The translations under genes were made by a program, and so were the position numbers. This document shows, piece by piece, positions 42,762 through 51,677 of a stretch of DNA of 64,000 nt (within the stretch, counting starts at the first letter, position 1; each line of letters opens with the position of its first letter). Under the pieces are notes generated by a model. It was not told the origin of the DNA, did no database searches, and saw only the letters and a program-made list of their open reading frames with translations. The DNA lies in assembly GCA_035765195.1 (NCBI GenBank), contig DASTYC010000027.1, positions 1-64,000 on the forward strand, given 5' to 3'. Source of the stretch: CALAED01 sp035765195. GTDB taxonomy: Bacteria > Actinomycetota > Actinomycetes > Streptosporangiales > Streptosporangiaceae.

Positions 42762-45700
42762 ATGGCCCTCGACCCACCCCGAACACAGAGGCATCACATA
42801 AGGAGTCGCAGGACTCCCATCGCGCTGGCGGCCGCGCTGCTGCTGGCGATCTCGCTGCTGTCCCCGGGAGCGGCCACGGCGCGCGCGACGCACCCGTTCC
42901 AAGATCCCGGCCTGCCGGTGGCGACACGCGTCCAGGACCTGCTGCAGCGGCTGACCCTGGATGAGAAGGTCTCGCTGCTGCACCAGTACCAGCCGGCCAT
43001 CCCGCGGCTCGGCATCAAGGCGTTCAAGACCGGGACCGAGGCGCTCCACGGGTACGCGTGGACCAGCGACGCCGCCGGCCAGCAGATCTACGCCAAGGGC
43101 ACCGTGTTCCCCCAGGCCGTCGGGCTGGCCAGCACCTGGGACCCGGCGCTGATCAAGCGGGTCGGCAAGGTCGTCGGCACCGAGGCGCGCGGCTACCACT
43201 CGACGAACGACGAGCGGCAGCTGTGGGGGCTCAACGTGTGGGCTCCCGTCGTCAACCTGCTGCGCGACCCGCGCTGGGGCCGCAACGAGGAGGGCTACTC
43301 CGAGGACGCCACGCTCACCGGAGCCATCTCCACCGCGTACGGACGGGGCCTGCAGGGCGATCGGCCCGGCCACCTGCTGACCGCCCCGACGCTGAAGCAC
43401 TACCTCGCCAACAACAACGAGGTCTCCCGAGCCACCTCCGACGTGCAACTGCGCGAGCGGGTGCTCAACGAGTACGACCGGCAGGCGTTCCGCCCGGCCA
43501 TCTCGGCGAACGCGGCGACCGGCGTCATGTCGGCCTACAACCTGGTCAACGGGCGGCCGAACGCGGTCAACCCCGATCTCGGCACGGTCGTGCGGTCCTG
43601 GACGGACAAGGACCTGCTCAACGTGACCGACGCCGGCCTGCCCGACAGCCTGGCCGGGTCCGGCACCGACCCCAACTGGAACACCCACTACTACCCGAAC
43701 TTCACCGAGGGCGACGCCGCGATCGTCAAGGCCGGCACGGACAGCTTCACCGTCGACAACGGCAACGGCGCCAACACGGTGAACGCGATCAAGGACGCGC
43801 TCGCCAAGGGCCTGCTGACGACCGCCGACATCGATACCGCCGTCGGGCACATCCTGTCGGTCCGCGTCCGGCTGGGCGAGTTCGACCCGGGCGGCGGCCC
43901 GTACGGCGCGATCGACGCCTCGGTCATCAACAGCCAGGCCCACCAGCGGCTCAACCGGCAGACCGCGGCCGCGGCCCAGGTGCTGCTGAAGAACTCCGCC
44001 GGGAAGGACGGCGCGGCGACGCTGCCGTTGGACCCGGCGAAGACCAAGAAGATCGCGGTCGTCGGCCCGCTCGAGAACACGCTGTACACCGACTGGTACT
44101 CCGCGAACCTCCCGTACCAGGTCACCCCCCTGGACGGCATCAAGGAGCGGCTCGGCGGCGGCGCCACCGTCAACGCCAGCGAGGGCGTGGACCGCATCGC
44201 GCTCAAGGACGTCGCGACCGGCAAGTACGTCACCGCCGGCGGCGGCGACGGCGGCGCGGTCATCCGCGAGAGCGCGACGACCGCCGACGCCACCGCCCAG
44301 TTCGACGCGTTCGACTGGGGCCAGGGCGTGCTGGCGCTGCGCAGCGCCGCCAACGGCAAGTACGTCGGCTACAACTTCGCGAACTTCGTCAACGACCAGG
44401 TCCAGCCGAGCGGCTGGTTCGTCCAGCAGCAGTTCAAGCTGGAGCAGCGACCCAACGGCAACTACGTGATCCGCTACGCCGGCTACGAGACGCTCGCCAG
44501 TTGGTTCACGCCGAACCACTACCTCACGCTGCAGGCCGACGGCACGCTCAACCTGGGCGCCGCCACCCCCGACGCGGCGACCGAGTTCACCAAGGAGACC
44601 ATCAGCAGCGGCGTCGACAGCGCGGTCGCGGCGGCCAAGGACGCCGACGCGGCGGTCGTCGTGGTCGGGTCCATGCCGTTCATCAACGGCCGCGAGGACC
44701 ACGACCGGACCACCATGGCACTGGCCGAGGGCCAAGAAGACCTCCTCAAGGCCGTCCGCGCCGCCAACCCGAACACGATCATGGTGCTGGAGAACAGCTA
44801 CCCGACCACGATCGACTGGGCGCAGCGGAACGTCCCGGCGATCTTGTGGACGACGCACGCGGGAGCCGAGACCGGCCACGCGCTCGCCGACGTGCTGTTC
44901 GGCGACGTCAACCCGGGCGGGCACCTGACCCAGACGTGGTACCGGTCGGACGCCGACCTGCCGGACATTCTCGACTACGACATCGTCAAGTCGGACCGGA
45001 CGTACCTCTACTACCGGGGCACGCCGCTCTACCCGTTCGGCTACGGCCTTTCCTACACCACGTTCAAGTACGCCGGGCTGCGCACGAGCGCCGCGTCGAC
45101 GGGGGCCAACGGCACGGTGACGGTCAGCGTGAACGTGACCAACACCGGCAAGGTCGCCGGCGACGAGGTCGTGCAGCTCTACACCCGCCAGCGGGCGTCG
45201 CGCGACAAGCAGCCGCTGCGGCAGTTGCGCGCCTTCCAGCGGGTGAGCCTGCGGCCCGGCCAGACCAAGACCGTACGGCTGACCCTGCGCGCCGCGGACC
45301 TCGCGCACTGGGACGTCACCCGCGGCAGGTGGGTGGTCGAGTCCGGCGACTACGACCTGATGGTGGGCGCGTCGTCGGCGGACATCCGGCAGCGCGCGAG
45401 GCTCGGCGTGCGCGGCGAGACGATCCCGGCGCGCGACCTGTCCAGGGCCACCCGTGCGATCGACTTCGACGACTACTCCGGCGTACGGCTGGTCGACGAG
45501 AGCAAGGCGACCGGCACCGCGGTCGGCGCGAGCGGGTCCGGCCAGTGGGTGGAGTTCGCCGACGCCGTGCTCGGCGGCGGCCGGTCGGGCGCCACGTCGT
45601 TCACGGCGCGGACGGCGAAGGCGAGCGCCGGCAGCGGATCGATCCAGATCCGGCTCGGCTCGCCGACCGGGCGGCTCGTGGGCACCGCCACCGTCGCCGC

Positions 45701-45821
45701 CACCGGCGACAAGTACACCTACGCGACCACGACGGCGGCGCTGCGCGGCGCCACCGGCCGCCACGACGTGTACCTCGTGTTCTCCGGCGACATCCGGATC
45801 AGCACCTTCTCCATCAAGTAA
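42762..45821 (+). CDS. Secreted GH3 beta-glycosidase with beta-trefoil insert and CBM6
   Basis: About 1019 residues from an ATG after GGAGG. Signal peptide (IALAAALLLAISLLSPGAAT). GH3 N-domain with RWGRNEEGYSEDATLTG and the nucleophile Asp290 in NVTDAGLP. The GH3 C-domain is interrupted at about residues 470-605 by a fascin/ricin-like trefoil (IALKDVATGKYVTAGGGDGG, LRSAANGKYVGYNF). FnIII-like and C-terminal CBM6 (895-1019) domains follow. GH3 members with these motifs are beta-glucosidases or beta-xylosidases. With GH35 and GH29 behind it, an outer-surface step of glycan breakdown is likely. Confidence 0.9.
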   Translation: MALDPPRTQRHHIRSRRTPIALAAALLLAISLLSPGAATARATHPFQDPGLPVATRVQDLLQRLTLDEKVSLLHQYQPAIPRLGIKAFKTGTEALHGYAWTSDAAGQQIYAKGTVFPQAVGLASTWDPALIKRVGKVVGTEARGYHSTNDERQLWGLNVWAPVVNLLRDPRWGRNEEGYSEDATLTGAISTAYGRGLQGDRPGHLLTAPTLKHYLANNNEVSRATSDVQLRERVLNEYDRQAFRPAISANAATGVMSAYNLVNGRPNAVNPDLGTVVRSWTDKDLLNVTDAGLPDSLAGSGTDPNWNTHYYPNFTEGDAAIVKAGTDSFTVDNGNGANTVNAIKDALAKGLLTTADIDTAVGHILSVRVRLGEFDPGGGPYGAIDASVINSQAHQRLNRQTAAAAQVLLKNSAGKDGAATLPLDPAKTKKIAVVGPLENTLYTDWYSANLPYQVTPLDGIKERLGGGATVNASEGVDRIALKDVATGKYVTAGGGDGGAVIRESATTADATAQFDAFDWGQGVLALRSAANGKYVGYNFANFVNDQVQPSGWFVQQQFKLEQRPNGNYVIRYAGYETLASWFTPNHYLTLQADGTLNLGAATPDAATEFTKETISSGVDSAVAAAKDADAAVVVVGSMPFINGREDHDRTTMALAEGQEDLLKAVRAANPNTIMVLENSYPTTIDWAQRNVPAILWTTHAGAETGHALADVLFGDVNPGGHLTQTWYRSDADLPDILDYDIVKSDRTYLYYRGTPLYPFGYGLSYTTFKYAGLRTSAASTGANGTVTVSVNVTNTGKVAGDEVVQLYTRQRASRDKQPLRQLRAFQRVSLRPGQTKTVRLTLRAADLAHWDVTRGRWVVESGDYDLMVGASSADIRQRARLGVRGETIPARDLSRATRAIDFDDYSGVRLVDESKATGTAVGASGSGQWVEFADAVLGGGRSGATSFTARTAKASAGSGSIQIRLGSPTGRLVGTATVAATGDKYTYATTTAALRGATGRHDVYLVFSGDIRISTFSIK

Positions 45822-45831
45822 CCCGCGGACC

Positions 45832-45870
45832 GGTGTCCCGCCCCTCTCGACTCCTCCGGGGCGGGACACC
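45832..45870 (+). terminator. 13-bp hairpin between GH3 and GH35 genes
   Basis: GGTGTCCCGCCCC (45832-45844) and GGGGCGGGACACC (45858-45870) form a perfect 13-bp stem with a 13-nt loop. No operator or clear promoter lies after it, so it probably acts as an attenuating terminator or mRNA processing point inside the operon. Confidence 0.65.
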
Positions 45871-45908
45871 TCGCACACGCGTACGTCCGCCGAGGAAGGA
45901 CCACAGAA

Positions 45909-48902
45909 ATGAGAGGCAGCCGGGGGACCGCGGCCACCACGGGGACCGCCACCACCATGCGCCGTCTGGTCACCGTCCTGACGGCCCTCGCCATGATCGT
46001 GCCGGTGGGGTGGTCGATCACACCCGGCCGGAACGCGCCGGGCACGGCCGCGCGGGCGGCCGCGAAGGTGCACGAAGTGACCTACGACCGCTACTCCATC
46101 ATGATCGACGGGAGGCGGGTGGCGCTGCAGGCGGGCGAGTTCCACTACTTCCGGCTGCCCAGCCCCGACCTGTGGCGCGACGTCATGGAGAAGTTCAAGG
46201 CCGAGGGCTTCAATGCGGTCTCGATCTACTTCAACTGGGCGTACCACTCCCCCAAGGCCGGGGTCTACGACTTCACCGGCGTCCGCGACGTGGACCGGCT
46301 GCTGCGCACCGCCGAGGACGTCGGGCTGTACGTCATCGCGCGTCCCGGCCCGTACATCAACGCGGAGGCCACCGGCGGCGGCTTCCCGGCCTGGCTGAAG
46401 AACGTGCCTGGCCGCGCCCGCACCAGCGCGCCCGGATACACCGCCGCCTACCGGGACTGGCTCGGCCACATCGACCCGATCCTCGCCAGGCATCAGGTCA
46501 CCCGGGGCGGGTCCGTGGTGCTCTACAACGCCGAGAACGAGTACGCGGCGAACACCGACCGGCAGTACATGGCCGACATCCAGGCCAAGGCGCGGGCGGA
46601 CGGGATCGACGTGCCGATCACGCACAACCAGTGCTGTGACGCGGCGTCGTGGACCACCGACTGGTCGAGCGGGCTGGGCGCGGTGCAGATCCTCGGCGTG
46701 GACGACTACCCGCAGTCCTTCGACTGCCCCAACCCGGACACGACGTGGGGCCCCTGGGGCGAGGGCGTGACCGAACGGCCGCGCGACGACACGCCGGGCT
46801 TCGCGGCCGAGTACCAGGCGGGGGCCATCGACCTCAACAACGCCGGCTACGACAAGTGCCGCGAGCTGACCGGCGTGAGCTACATGAAGTACTTCCACAA
46901 GAACAACCTGATCAACAGCGGCGCCACCGCGTTCGCCTACTACATGGGCTTCGGCGGCACCAACTGGGGCTGGCTGTCGCAGCCCAACGACGTCTACACC
47001 TCCTACGACTACGGCGCGCAGATCACGGAGAACCGGCAGCTGACGGCCAAGTACGACGAATTCAAGCGGCAGAGCTATTTCCTGCGGGCGGTGGCGCCGC
47101 TGACCAAGACCGACGCCGTGGCCGGACCGGCCTCCGGCGACGCCGCGATCAGCACGGCTGCGCGCGCCAACCCCGACACCGGCACCCAGTTCGCCCTGGT
47201 CCGGCACGCCGACCGGGCCGCGACGTCCGATGATGTGACCACCCTCGACTGGGCGGCTCCCGACGGGCGCTACGCCTTGCCGGTACGGCTGAACGGGCGG
47301 GACGCCAAGGTGCTCGTCGCCGGCTACGACATGGGCGGCCAGCGCCTCGTCGTGTCGAGCTCGGAGATCATGACCCACGCCTTCGTCGCCGGGCGCGACG
47401 TGGCGCTGCTGTACGGGCGGGACGGCGAGCCCGGCAGGACCGTGCTGCGCTACGCGGCGCGGCCGAACGTCAGCGTGCTCGCCGGCGACGGATCGGTGAC
47501 CTCGTCGTACGACTCCGGCTCCGGCGACCTCACGCTGGACTACACCCACCGCGGCCTGTCCCGCGTGCTGGTCACCGGGGGCGGGCGGCGCCCGCTGCTG
47601 CTGCTCCTCGGCACCGACGCGACGGCGGCGACGTTCTGGCGGGCGCGCACCGACGGCGGCCCGGTGCTGGTGCGGGGCACGTCGCTGCTGCGCTCGGCGA
47701 GCGCGCACCGGGGCACCATCGCGCTGCGCGCCGACACCGCCCGGGCGGGCGCCGTCGAGGTGTTCGGGCCGGGGTCGCGGCTCACCGTGAACGGCGCGCC
47801 GGTCGCGGTACGCGCGACCTCCAGCGGTTCGCTGCTCGGCGCGCTGCCGGGACCCCGGGCCGTGCGGCTGCCCGCGCTGAGCGGGTGGCGGACCCGGGCC
47901 GAGGCGCCCGAGGCGGCGCCGGGGTTCGACGACTCGCGGTGGACGGTGGCCGACAAGACCACCAGCGAGAGCCCGTTCGCGCCGCTGACCCAGCCGGTGC
48001 TGTTCGCCGATGACTACGGCTTCCACTACGGGAGCGTGTGGTACCGCGGCCGCTTCACCGCCTCCGGCGGGGAGACCACGGTCTCCCTGAACGCGATCAC
48101 CGGCAAGCGCGGCCGCTACCTGGTCTGGCTGAACGGCCGGTACCTCGGCTCGGCGGCGGGCGGCGTCGAGGCCGACGCCGACGCGCCGGTCAACCCCAGC
48201 CCGGGGCGCGGCGAGTTCCCGATCCCGTCCGGCCTGCTCGGCCAGGGACGGCCGGCCACGCTGTCGGTACTGGTGGAGAACATGGGACACAACGACGACT
48301 GGACCGCGGATGAGAACCGGCACAAGCAGCCCCGCGGGCTGGTCGGCGCCTCGGTCACCGGCCCCGATTCGACCGCGAGCGCGCCGATCTCGTGGCGAAT
48401 CCAGGGCGCGGCGGGCGGCGAGGACCTCACCGACCGGGTCCGCGGCCCGCTCAACACCGGCGGCCTGTACGGCGAGCGCACCGGCTGGCATCTGCCCGGC
48501 TACCCCGACCGGTCGTGGGCCGCCGCGCCGTCGGGGGGCGCCGCGCCCGGCGCGGTGCGCGCGGGCGTGACGTGGTTCCGCACCGGCTTCCGGCTCGACC
48601 TGCCCAAGGGCCAGGACACGGCCGTGGCGCTGCGGTTCGGCGGCGAGATCCCGCGAGGGGCCCGCGTGATGTTCTTCCTGAACGGGTGGAACCTCGGGCT
48701 GTACGGCGCGGACATCGGGCCGCAGACCGACTTCGCGCTGCCGGCCGGGCTGTTGCGCCGGCAGGGGCACAACACGCTCGCGCTCGCGGTCATCGCGGAA
48801 CGAGACGTCTCGCTCGGCCCGCCGAGCCTGGTCGCCGTCGGCGCCCAGCGCGGCGGCGTGCCGGTCTCGGACGTCCCCTCCCCCTCGTACGCACGGCACT
48901 GA
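45909..48902 (+). CDS. Secreted GH35 beta-galactosidase
   Basis: 997 residues. A long N-terminus with a signal peptide (RRLVTVLTALAMIVPVGWSI). Catalytic GH35 barrel: LQAGEFHYFRLPSPDLWRDV, FNAVSIYFNWAYHSPK, YVIARPGPYINAE, acid/base Glu211 in YNAENEY, nucleophile Glu301 in FAAEYQAG. Beta-sandwich galactosidase domains follow (GSVWYRGRFTASGG, RYLVWLNGRYLG; VMFFLNGWNLGLYG). It would remove terminal beta-galactose, such as the galactosyl units of xyloglucan side chains, outside the cell. GH29 follows 12 bp after its stop. Confidence 0.93.
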   Translation: MRGSRGTAATTGTATTMRRLVTVLTALAMIVPVGWSITPGRNAPGTAARAAAKVHEVTYDRYSIMIDGRRVALQAGEFHYFRLPSPDLWRDVMEKFKAEGFNAVSIYFNWAYHSPKAGVYDFTGVRDVDRLLRTAEDVGLYVIARPGPYINAEATGGGFPAWLKNVPGRARTSAPGYTAAYRDWLGHIDPILARHQVTRGGSVVLYNAENEYAANTDRQYMADIQAKARADGIDVPITHNQCCDAASWTTDWSSGLGAVQILGVDDYPQSFDCPNPDTTWGPWGEGVTERPRDDTPGFAAEYQAGAIDLNNAGYDKCRELTGVSYMKYFHKNNLINSGATAFAYYMGFGGTNWGWLSQPNDVYTSYDYGAQITENRQLTAKYDEFKRQSYFLRAVAPLTKTDAVAGPASGDAAISTAARANPDTGTQFALVRHADRAATSDDVTTLDWAAPDGRYALPVRLNGRDAKVLVAGYDMGGQRLVVSSSEIMTHAFVAGRDVALLYGRDGEPGRTVLRYAARPNVSVLAGDGSVTSSYDSGSGDLTLDYTHRGLSRVLVTGGGRRPLLLLLGTDATAATFWRARTDGGPVLVRGTSLLRSASAHRGTIALRADTARAGAVEVFGPGSRLTVNGAPVAVRATSSGSLLGALPGPRAVRLPALSGWRTRAEAPEAAPGFDDSRWTVADKTTSESPFAPLTQPVLFADDYGFHYGSVWYRGRFTASGGETTVSLNAITGKRGRYLVWLNGRYLGSAAGGVEADADAPVNPSPGRGEFPIPSGLLGQGRPATLSVLVENMGHNDDWTADENRHKQPRGLVGASVTGPDSTASAPISWRIQGAAGGEDLTDRVRGPLNTGGLYGERTGWHLPGYPDRSWAAAPSGGAAPGAVRAGVTWFRTGFRLDLPKGQDTAVALRFGGEIPRGARVMFFLNGWNLGLYGADIGPQTDFALPAGLLRRQGHNTLALAVIAERDVSLGPPSLVAVGAQRGGVPVSDVPSPSYARH

Positions 48903-48914
48903 GGTCAAGCGATC

Positions 48915-50423
48915 ATGCGCAGACGGACCTTCATGACGACGCTGACGGCGAGCGCGCTCGCCGCCTCGGCGCTGCCCGCGGCCACGGCGCTGCCCGCGAC
49001 GGCCGCCGGCGCCGCCGCCGCCAGGGGCAACCGGTACGCCCTGCAACGGCGCTTCGTCGACTGGCGCTTCGGGATGTTCATCCACTTCAACATGGGCACC
49101 TTCCACGACGTCGAATGGGTCGATCCGTTCCAGGACCCGATGTCGTTCAACCCGGCGGAGCTCGACTGCGGGCAGTGGGCCGACGCGGCCAAGGCGGCCG
49201 GGATGAAGTTCGCCGTGCTGACCGCCAAGCACCATGACGGCTTTTGCCTGTGGCCGTCGAAGTACACGGACTACAGCGTGATGAGCAGCGGGTACCGGCA
49301 CGACATCGTGCGCCGGTACATGGACGCCTTCCGCCGCCGGGGCGTCACGCCGTGCCTGTACTTTTCGATCTGGGATCGCACCAACGGCGTCGGCCCGCCC
49401 GACTTCGGCCAGGTCACGATCACCCGCGAGATGATCGACTTCGCCAAGAACCAGCTCACCGAGTTGCTCACGCGGTACGGGCCGATCCCGATGCTGATCT
49501 TCGACGGCTGGGCGTGGCACTGGTCGTTCAACCACCAGACGATCCCGTGGGCGGAGATCCGCGAGCACGTGGCGGCGTTGCAGCCCGACTGCCTCGTGTT
49601 CGACCTGAACGGGCTGACGGTGCCGTGGGACGCCGACCTGCTGTTCATCGAGGAGCCCAAGGGCGGCGTCTTCTGCCCGCCGGGCAACACCTACGCCGCC
49701 TCGCAGGGCCAGACGATCTCGCCGTCCGGGTGGTTCTGGCATCCCTCGACCCCGTCGAACGTGCTCACCGCCGAGCAGATCGTCGACGGTCACCTGAAGG
49801 TGCTCGAGCCGCGCTACTGCACGTTCATCCTCAACTGCCCGCCGAACACCCGGGGCCTGCTCGACCAGAGCGTCGTCGACACGCTGCACGAGGTCGGGGC
49901 CCGCTGGCGGCCCGACCGATCCCGGCCCCCGCTGCCGGCGCAACCGGACGTGGTGCGGCACCCCGTCACCCCGGTCGCGGCGACGGCGACCGGCGGACCG
50001 GCGGCCGCGGCCGTGGACGGGCACAGCGACTTCGGGTGGAACGGCCAGGCGGACCAGACGCTGTGGACGTCGGCCGAGCCGCTCCCCCAGGCGGTCACGC
50101 TCGACCTGGGCCGGGTGTTCTCCCGCCTCGACACGCTCACCTACCTGCCCCGCCAGAACACCGCGGCCGACTTCTCGTTCGAGACGTTCATCACCGAGGG
50201 CAACATCACCGCCTACAGCGTGTCGGTAAGCGTCAACGGCACGACGTTCAGGGAGGTGACGCGCGGCACCTGGGCCGGCGACCACACGCTCAAGCGCGCG
50301 CGGTTCCGGCCGGCGACGGCCCGCTACGTGCGGCTCGAGGCGCTGGCCGCTGTCGGCGGCGCCGCGGCCGTCGCCGGCGAGATCGGCTGCGGCGGCACCG
50401 ACGTGCGCCCCCGTCCGCTCTGA
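48915..50423 (+). CDS. Secreted GH29 alpha-L-fucosidase with F5/8-type C domain
   Basis: 502 residues. N-terminus MRRRTFMTTLTASALAASAL is Tat-like (three arginines, hydrophobic run, ATA-A cleavage region). GH29 barrel: FGMFIHFNMGTFHDVEW, LTAKHHDGFCLWPS and nucleophile Asp197 in MLIFDGWAW. C-terminal about 150 residues form a discoidin/CBM32-like sandwich (VTLDLGRVFSRLDTLTYLPR). It removes alpha-L-fucose, for example from fucogalactosyl side chains of xyloglucan; this frees galactose for the GH35 enzyme encoded just upstream. Confidence 0.92.
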   Translation: MRRRTFMTTLTASALAASALPAATALPATAAGAAAARGNRYALQRRFVDWRFGMFIHFNMGTFHDVEWVDPFQDPMSFNPAELDCGQWADAAKAAGMKFAVLTAKHHDGFCLWPSKYTDYSVMSSGYRHDIVRRYMDAFRRRGVTPCLYFSIWDRTNGVGPPDFGQVTITREMIDFAKNQLTELLTRYGPIPMLIFDGWAWHWSFNHQTIPWAEIREHVAALQPDCLVFDLNGLTVPWDADLLFIEEPKGGVFCPPGNTYAASQGQTISPSGWFWHPSTPSNVLTAEQIVDGHLKVLEPRYCTFILNCPPNTRGLLDQSVVDTLHEVGARWRPDRSRPPLPAQPDVVRHPVTPVAATATGGPAAAAVDGHSDFGWNGQADQTLWTSAEPLPQAVTLDLGRVFSRLDTLTYLPRQNTAADFSFETFITEGNITAYSVSVSVNGTTFREVTRGTWAGDHTLKRARFRPATARYVRLEALAAVGGAAAVAGEIGCGGTDVRPRPL

Positions 50424-50452
50424 GCGCCGGCCCGTCGTCGCCGCGCCGGCGC
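50424..50452. terminator. Convergent hairpin after the GH29 and TerC genes
   Basis: GCGCCGGC (50424-50431) pairs with GCCGGCGC (50445-50452), loop 13 nt, in the 40-bp gap between the converging GH29 and TerC genes; the overlapping GCCGCGCCGGCGCGGC at 50440-50455 is itself palindromic. Confidence 0.5.
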
Positions 50453-50463
50453 GGCTCCGCCGG

Positions 50464-51495
50464 TCATCTTCGCGGGCGGGCGGGTCGCCGCTCCTGGTCT
50501 TGGTCCCGGCCCGGCCGGCCGGACTCCACGGGGGCTTCGCCCGGCCCGCCGCGCGTGGCGCGCAGGCTGGTCACGGTCACCGTCGCGAGGATCAGCGCGA
50601 TGGCGCCGAGCGAGACCGTGGTGGGGATCGTGGGCACCGCGGGCCAGCTGTCGTGCGCCCAGTGGAGCACGAGCTTGACGCCGATGAGGCCGAGGATCGC
50701 GGCGAGCCCGTAGCCGAGGTGCACGAGCCTGGACAGCGCGCCCCGCAGCACGAAGTACAGCGCGCGCAGCCCGAGCAGGGCGAACGCGTTGGTGGCGAAG
50801 ACCAGGAACGGGTCGCCGGTCACGCCGTACACCGCGGGCACCGAGTCGACGGCGAACACCACGTCGGTGGCCAGCACGGCGACAACGACCAGCGCGAACG
50901 GCGTCAGCGCGCGGCGGCCGCCGTCGCGGACCGTCAGCCGCGGCCCCCGGTAGTCGCCGGTCACCGGCATGACGCGCCGCAGCAGCCGGATCGAGCGCAG
51001 CGACGAGACGTCGACCTCCTGCCCGTGGCCGCTGACGGCATCGCGCATGATCTTGACCGCGGTCACGAGCAGGATCGCGCCGAACAGCAGGAACGCCCAG
51101 TCGAACGCGTGCAGCGCCGCGGCCCCGATCGCGATGAAGACCCCGCGGAGCACGAGCGCGCCCACGATCCCGTACAGCAGCACCCGCTGCGCCAGCGCGG
51201 CGGGCACCGCGAACGCCGCCAGCAGCAGCATGAACACGAACAGGTTATCGACCGACAGCGACTTTTCGACCACGTAGCCGGTGACGTACTCCATGGCCGT
51301 GGTCCCGCCGAAGCGCGCCCACAACAGCCCGCCGAACGCCAGCGGCAGCGCGATGTAGAAGGCAGACCAGCCGAGCGCCTCGCGCATGGAGACCGCGTGC
51401 GGCCGCCGCGTGATCGCGAAGTCGAGGACGAGCAGCACCACGACGGCGCCGATGGTCATCGCCCACAGCAATGGGGAGCCGACGGATGAGTTCAT
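50464..51495 (-). CDS. TerC/Alx-family membrane protein
   Basis: 343 residues with about nine transmembrane segments. Family motifs: VEKSLSVDNLFVFMLLLAAF with the conserved acidic/Asn pair, and LATDVVFAVDSVPAVYGVTG in the second half. Such proteins export Mn2+ and other metals, or help metallate exported proteins (Alx, MeeF-type). The C-terminus is a charged tail. Directly upstream is a yybP-ykoY riboswitch, which supports manganese homeostasis as the function. Confidence 0.92.
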   Translation of the reverse strand: MNSSVGSPLLWAMTIGAVVVLLVLDFAITRRPHAVSMREALGWSAFYIALPLAFGGLLWARFGGTTAMEYVTGYVVEKSLSVDNLFVFMLLLAAFAVPAALAQRVLLYGIVGALVLRGVFIAIGAAALHAFDWAFLLFGAILLVTAVKIMRDAVSGHGQEVDVSSLRSIRLLRRVMPVTGDYRGPRLTVRDGGRRALTPFALVVVAVLATDVVFAVDSVPAVYGVTGDPFLVFATNAFALLGLRALYFVLRGALSRLVHLGYGLAAILGLIGVKLVLHWAHDSWPAVPTIPTTVSLGAIALILATVTVTSLRATRGGPGEAPVESGRPGRDQDQERRPARPRR

Positions 51496-51632
51496 CGAGA
51501 CCTCCGGGCAGCACTCGCATAGACACGAAACCCGAGGTCTCCTTCACCCGCGGGCCGCGGGCGGCCGCCCGGGGACTTCGCACTGGAAGCCCGTATTGAC
51601 CGGGACGGCTCTTGGGAAGTACTCCCCTCACC
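51496..51632 (-). ncRNA. yybP-ykoY (manganese) riboswitch
   Basis: Leftward leader of the TerC gene: GGGGAGTA (51620-51627) and GAGACCT (51535-51541) are the two conserved loops of the family, about 80 nt apart, separated by GC-rich stems. In addition GAGACCTC of the aptamer (51534-51541) is an exact complement of GAGGTCTC at the ribosome site (51497-51504), with three further pairs past a bulge (CCC 51531-51533 with GGG 51506-51508). This suggests translational control: Mn2+ binding keeps GAGACCTC in the aptamer and frees the GGAGG site. Confidence 0.87.
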
Positions 51633-51677
51633 TGTCAGCCTATTCGACCGCTCCGGCGCGGCCAAATCCGGCGCGCG

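Noticed and set aside
42747..50285. Very long antisense frame of 2512 codons opposite GH3, GH35 and GH29
   Set aside because: It is a GC-skew shadow: the three sense genes have intact catalytic motifs and ribosome sites, and the antisense product has low-complexity Arg/Gly/Val composition.
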